The translations under genes were made by a program, and so were the position numbers. From NCBI RefSeq assembly GCF_001411555.2, contig NC_049909.1, positions 17,036,623 through 17,100,622 of the forward strand: 64,000 bases of DNA, written 5' to 3'. Each line of letters starts with the position of its first letter. The first letter of the stretch is position 1. Origin of the DNA: Juglans regia (Eukaryota; Streptophyta; Magnoliopsida; Fagales; Juglandaceae). Shown here one piece after another: positions 60,204 to 64,000 of the stretch. The notes under the pieces were generated by a model that saw only the letters and a program-made list of their open reading frames with translations, searched no databases and was not told the origin of the DNA.

Positions 60204-60655
60204 AACTCTTGGAACACCATGACTGCCACCGAGTGCATTGCACAGTAATAATTAAAAGTGTCAGCTGAAACTACACATATAATAAGAAGTTCAAAGTGAG
60301 AAAGCAATGCACCAAAAAATAGAATACACGCACTGATAGGGGCCTCACTTGCAAAACTTGACACTTATACAGCGGTCCATAATTACATCCTTTACTACTC
60401 CTATGCTCAAATTTTAAAGCTACCTGAAAATTTAGAATGATCATTCAGATAGATTAACTCAAAAATTATAATCCAACATAATTACTAAGTGAGCACATAC
60501 ATCATATAACAAATATGTGATACCTCAACAGCTGCAAGGCCAATTCCTTCATTTGAACGGGTAGCACTGACATGTCGACCAACATACACTTGTCCAAATC
60601 ATCCTTTACCCAATTTTTTGTCTATTTTGTACATCGAGGAACCACCAACTTGGAG
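60204..60655 (-). pseudogene. PPK/MUT9-like (casein-kinase-1-type) kinase fragment, 3 exons
   Basis: Three minus-strand exons with intact spacing. Exon a (60655-60524) reads LQVGGSSMYKIDKKLGKG, stop, FGQVYVGRHVSATRS, ending in AAVE; it holds the glycine-rich ATP loop, broken by TGA in place of Gly. Exon b (60423-60349) reads VALKFEHRSSKGCNYGPLYK, with the catalytic Lys of VALKFEH. Exon c (60237-60204) corresponds to ALGGSHGVPRV. Donors GTATC and GTGAGG and the acceptor before exon b (TTTTCAG) are present; the acceptor before exon c reads AA instead of AG. PPK/MUT9-like kinases act in the plant nucleus on histone H3 and light and clock regulators. Most of the kinase is missing. Family assignment rests on the conserved QVGG, LGKGGFGQVYVGR and KFEHR...CNYGPPYEWQVYN patterns. 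Confidence 0.85.
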
Positions 60656-60762
60656 CTGTTTTAGAGAAACCATATAACAAACTGAGTATCCTGAATGCAT
60701 AAGAATATTGTATCCAAGTCATAACTAAAGGTATTGAACCATGTTGCCTATGAATATAGGAG

Positions 60763-60874
60763 GCAAACGTGCCTAGTCATCATACACATGCATATCAATA
60801 TGGAAATGACTAGGCATGTGTATGATGACTAGGCATGTTTGCATGTGTATGGGAGGCAAACGTGCCTAGTCGTC
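60763..60874. repeat. 29-bp stem hairpin plus a third arm copy
   Basis: Arms 60763-60791 and 60814-60842 are inverted with one mismatch and a 22-base loop. The arm word GCAAACGTGCCTAGTC appears again at 60856-60871 as a direct copy of arm 1. Non-coding; it lies between the kinase and SCL28 fragments. Confidence 0.9.
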
Positions 60875-61787
60875 TTATATTTTTAATTAATGTTTAAACG
60901 ATTAAAATTCATATTTCCAATGGTTTGAGTTTTTATATTATACATATATAATTAAATTTATTTATTTTTATAAATTTATGTAAGGTATATGGAAAAAGAA
61001 AGCTTCTACTAGCTCCATCATCATGATTGCAAATTACGTTTTTAAAGCAATTTTGAGTAGCATTGTTAAAAGATGAAAGCTTTTATGCTAAAAAACCATT
61101 CATCTATTTCCCTTTAAAACTTCAAAGCATAAATGAATTCATACACGATCATTCCATTAATGTAACATCACAGTTTGACCAAAATCACAGCTTAGGACCA
61201 CTCTTGAATAGGAAATTCTTAGTTCATTGACTCAAAACTTTTGCCTGACTATAACAAATGAAATGAACAAACAAAATATGCAGAGGATTATAACAAAACA
61301 GTTGTGCATACCCCATGGTACCAAAAACATTAAAAGAACCATAATAGTCTTCCAAGCATGTAGCACTAAATTCCTTTAAGTGCATATAGCACTTTTTTTT
61401 TTTTTTAATAAGTAACATATAGCATAAAAGTATTAAGAATGACAAAAACAGCAACAAACAATCCCCAATTTTTAATGGAAATTCTTCTAAGAGACAAAAT
61501 CCAAACCTTGAGTCATGCCTAGCTGGTGTAGGTAACCTTGAGTAAGCTGCAAGGAGTAAAAATAAGATTAGTTAATTTAACAGGAATTTAAAGCAACAAA
61601 CAGTCACAAAAGAACTAAGAATAATATTTTTCTAACTTCACAAAATAAATTGATTGCAGAAGTGAAGGATGAAAACAAAGTCAACAAGCACTTAATAATA
61701 TAAACAATTTATCCCAATTTCAAAGAATATTCCAAACACCAAAAAGGTCTTACTGGAAAATTGAAAATAACAGAAATGTTGGTATAC

Positions 61788-61949
61788 CTTATATGGGAAG
61801 TTACAGGCATTTCTTGAGGCTTTTTTCTGTTCTCCTCAACAAACACAATTCTTATTTTGCAACCAATAATTGTATGGTTCAATTGTTGTTTTGCTTCTAC
61901 AACAACTTCAACATAACGGTACTTCACAAATCTAAAGCCTCGTGGTTCT
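61788..61949 (-). pseudogene. SCL28-type SR splicing factor fragment (half RRM)
   Basis: A 162-base minus-strand exon encodes EPRGFRFVKYRYVEVVVEA, then KQQLNHTIIGCKIRIVF and VEENRKKPQEMPVTSHIR. This is the second half of the RNA-recognition motif of plant SC35-like proteins; FVKYRY, LNH.VIGGREI and EENRK.PQEM point to SCL28 rather than SCL30/33. The RNP1 motif should be RGFGFVKY but has Arg at the second Gly. Flanking splice sites (TATAG acceptor, GTATACC donor) are present, so genomic DNA was copied. A possible further piece at 61553-61500 reads YSRLPTPARHDSR. The N-terminal half of the RRM and the RS domain are missing. SR proteins bind pre-mRNA in the nucleus to guide splicing; this piece cannot. 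Confidence 0.82.
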
Positions 61950-62089
61950 CTATACATACCCAAAAAAACTTATTCAACCTCATCAAGAACTTGGACAACA
62001 AAACTCTTCACCAATTGTACATTTTATAAATAATCTAAATTAAAAAATTAAATTTTTTACTAAAAAAAAATCTATAAAAAGTCCAGTAC

Positions 62090-62117
62090 CCTGCATTGGT
62101 GATGACTGGCTTGTGGG

Positions 62118-62161
<44 letters not shown>

Positions 62162-62886
62162 CACTCCATCAAAGCATGAAGACCAAAGTCTCTACACAAC
62201 ATTAAAAAGTTCAAAGAGATCAAATCATGGAAAAAAGGGTGGACTTTTTCAATCATCGAAATCTAGTATAAATGGTAGTTCTACCAATATGAGATGCCCC
62301 CAAAATCACGAGCATTAAAAAAATAGATTTAAACTAAAATCATTTGACTAAAGTGCCAAATAAAAAACATTTAACTAAAAAAGGTTTCAAAATTAAAATA
62401 CCACAGTGGAGTTACCCTACAGATTACGTGCAGATAAAGATTTTTTTTTTAAGAAAAAATAAGAGGGGAGAGAAAATCACTAACCCTAACAATAATTTTA
62501 TATTGAAGGGAGTGAGGAAGCTTGTACCCGGCGAATAAAACGTTCGAGTCCCTGTGCAATTGCCTGATAAAGATGAAAAAAAGCAAGAAAATCAGGAGTT
62601 TTATTAAGCTATTTTAGGAAAAGTAATAACTTAAAATGAATGGAACAATCAATTCAAATACAGTACATGCGAAGAATGTTGCCGATTGTGCTGTCCTCTC
62701 TCCCGACGATGAAGGATGCAATGTTGATTATCTTCGCGTCCCTTTCGTAGACACTCTAAAAATTAAAATTAAAAGAAACTAAGAAAATGAGGGTCAGGGA
62801 GAGGGGTTTAGAGGGAAATGTGTAGAAAGATACTTTTTGGTGCCTTCAGGGATGATGAAGCGTTCATAGCAATCAGGAGCGTTCAT
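62090..62886 (-). pseudogene. RNA polymerase II subunit RPB11 fragment, 4 exons
   Basis: Minus-strand exons: 62886-62834 (MNAPDCYERFIIPEGTKK), 62755-62667 ([28 protein letters not shown]), 62563-62485 ([26 protein letters not shown]) and 62120-62090 (SQSSPMQ). These match plant RPB11 (NRPB11, about 116 residues), which pairs with RPB3 in polymerase assembly. Exon junction phases agree with a normal gene (CGC-AT/G-CAA; CAG-G/GT). Damage: one T appears lost at the start of exon 2 (GTGTCTACGAAAG), shifting frame unless an acceptor two bases later is used; the front of exon 4 is replaced by a (TA)n(CA)n microsatellite; the last exon (helical C-terminus) is absent. Introns are kept, so it is not a retrocopy. 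Confidence 0.88.
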
Positions 62887-64000
62887 TTCTTCTTCTTCTT
62901 TATGTGAATCTAAAAGTAAAAAAAAAAAAAAAAAAACCCAACTCTGCAGAAAACCACGGCATGCAAAGAAAAAAAAAGAAACCTATTTATTTTGTTCAGA
63001 AATCTGGAGACCAAAAATCCATCTACAATCCTCAAACCAGCTTCAACGACATGAAAAAAAACTCGCAAAGATGAAGACAAATAGAAGATCATATTTTTTA
63101 TCATCTACCACTACATCCAAAGAAAAAAAAAACCCATATATTTTGTTCAAAAATCTCTACAATCCTCAAACCTGGATGGAAAATAAACCCAACGCTGCAG
63201 AAAATAAACCTGAAGAGAGATGATGTAGAGACAAAGACGAAGAGAAAAAGTTTGGTTTTGGAGAGAGAAGACGAAAGAAAATATACAGAAAATGAAAGAG
63301 AAGATGGAAAGGAAAAAAAAAAGACTAAACCTGACCACTTATCCCTTCAGCCAACTCCAGATCTAAACCACTTACATCATCAAAAGACAAATAAACTCTC
63401 ACTTAAGCAGACACAAATGAACCCTACACGAGGGTAAAAATAACACGACACACAAAACACGTACTATTGACACAAGTAAAACCATTCCCTTTCCCATTAC
63501 CAAAACTAACTCACTGACACAATGCAACTAACGTACTAACACAAACCGGCAAAACAAAAAAAATGGAAAAGCTCAAAAGACAATTATATCCCTAAAATAC
63601 CCATAAACGCACTGCACACACATATATAGCAAAAGGATAAAAAAGAGATAACACGACACACACGGATTACACAAATGGAGGACGACAAAAACACTATTTA
63701 TTACTGTCCATACTATTTATCAAGGGATAACGTTTACCCAGACGAACTGACACAAACTCAAATCACCCCTTTCCCAACACTCAATGCACTAACACAAAAA
63801 AAATCCATCAGCCGATTCCTTTTCCCAAGACTTAAACAAAATACTATTATGTCCCTACAATACACGGATGAAATACATGATAGAAACTTAACAAAAGGAT
63901 AAAAATGGCATAACAAAAAAAACAAAGAAGGAAAAATGGACAAACAAAAATTATTGGCCATCACTGTTCCAAAGCAATAGACATTTTTTATCATAGAATA
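62887..64000. other. Upstream flank of the RPB11 fragment
   Basis: On the minus strand this would be the promoter side of the RPB11 copy. It holds an imperfect duplication (AACTCTGCAGAAAA / AACGCTGCAGAAAA and ATTTTGTTCARAAATCT) at 62938-63220 and a region of ACACGACACAC, ACTAACACAAA and AACAAAAGGATAAAAA words at 63430-63910, each seen two to three times. The repeated words may belong to the 5' part of the mobile element. No gene seen. Confidence 0.45.

Larger units (their letters stand above)
57085..64000 (-). mobile_element. Candidate gene-capturing Helitron, 5' end not identified
   Basis: On the minus strand the left boundary reads GCACGTTACTCTGACCTAA and then TATATA. That is a GTAA..GTGC/GCAC..TTAC hairpin, ten bases, CTAA and a following T, the hallmarks of a Helitron 3' terminus inserted between A and T. 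Downstream on the plus map, and thus internal to the element, are fragments of three host genes in the same orientation, all with introns. No Rep/helicase protein is seen, and a TC-type 5' end is not identified before 64000. Another explanation is a locally shuffled segment unrelated to this terminus. Confidence 0.5.

Noticed and set aside
63930..63990. Possible Helitron 5' end (TCTATTGCTTTGG on the minus strand)
   Set aside because: The base next to it is not the A/T pair expected at a Helitron junction, so the 5' end remains unknown.

Overview
This is a plant nuclear window: AT-rich, very gene-poor, full of (AT)n and (CT)n microsatellites and nested transposons, with plant-specific gene families throughout. 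A woody eudicot is likely. The dispersed 'GAGATGAGATGAG' elements and the retroelement mix make me lean to Fagales/Juglandaceae, but that is inference, not proof.

Only two ordinary intact host genes are visible, both intronless transcription factors far apart. One is a type-I AT-hook (AHL23-like) gene on the minus strand at 4442-5332. The other is a SUPERMAN-type single C2H2 zinc-finger gene with a C-terminal EAR repressor motif on the plus strand at 48934-49638, with a G-quadruplex-prone G-run and a TATA box upstream.

Most other recognisable content is mobile DNA. From left to right: a 5'-truncated LINE with a 15-bp target duplication (1079-2828); two poly(A)-tailed retroelements of one family with clear target duplications (9552-10190, 35600-36755); a TIR-bounded element carrying a truncated DUF247 gene inside a TATAGTA-type array (19859-21009); a CACTA-like unit with GTTCGAAC arrays (to 24558); a young Copia element with one intact polyprotein ORF and 99.7% identical LTRs (28026-32848); a Harbinger-type MYB/SANT pseudogene (36915-37195); a hAT-like element (38314-38871); a larger CACTA-like element with TNP2 remnants plus a second copy of the same ORF (39540-45948); and a LINE RNase H end (50671-51545). 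Three MITE families are scattered through the window with 2-6 copies each.

The most interesting part is the right end (57085-64000). Three unrelated host gene fragments lie head-to-tail on the minus strand, all with introns and all damaged: RNA polymerase II subunit RPB11, an SCL28-type SR splicing factor, and a casein-kinase-1-like PPK/MUT9-like kinase. A Helitron-like 3' terminus (hairpin plus CTAA, inserted in an AT microsatellite) lies to their left in the matching orientation. I read this as a gene-capturing rolling-circle transposon whose 5' end is not identified in this window. The element's promoter side includes the RPB11 start codon, so a chimeric transcript is possible.
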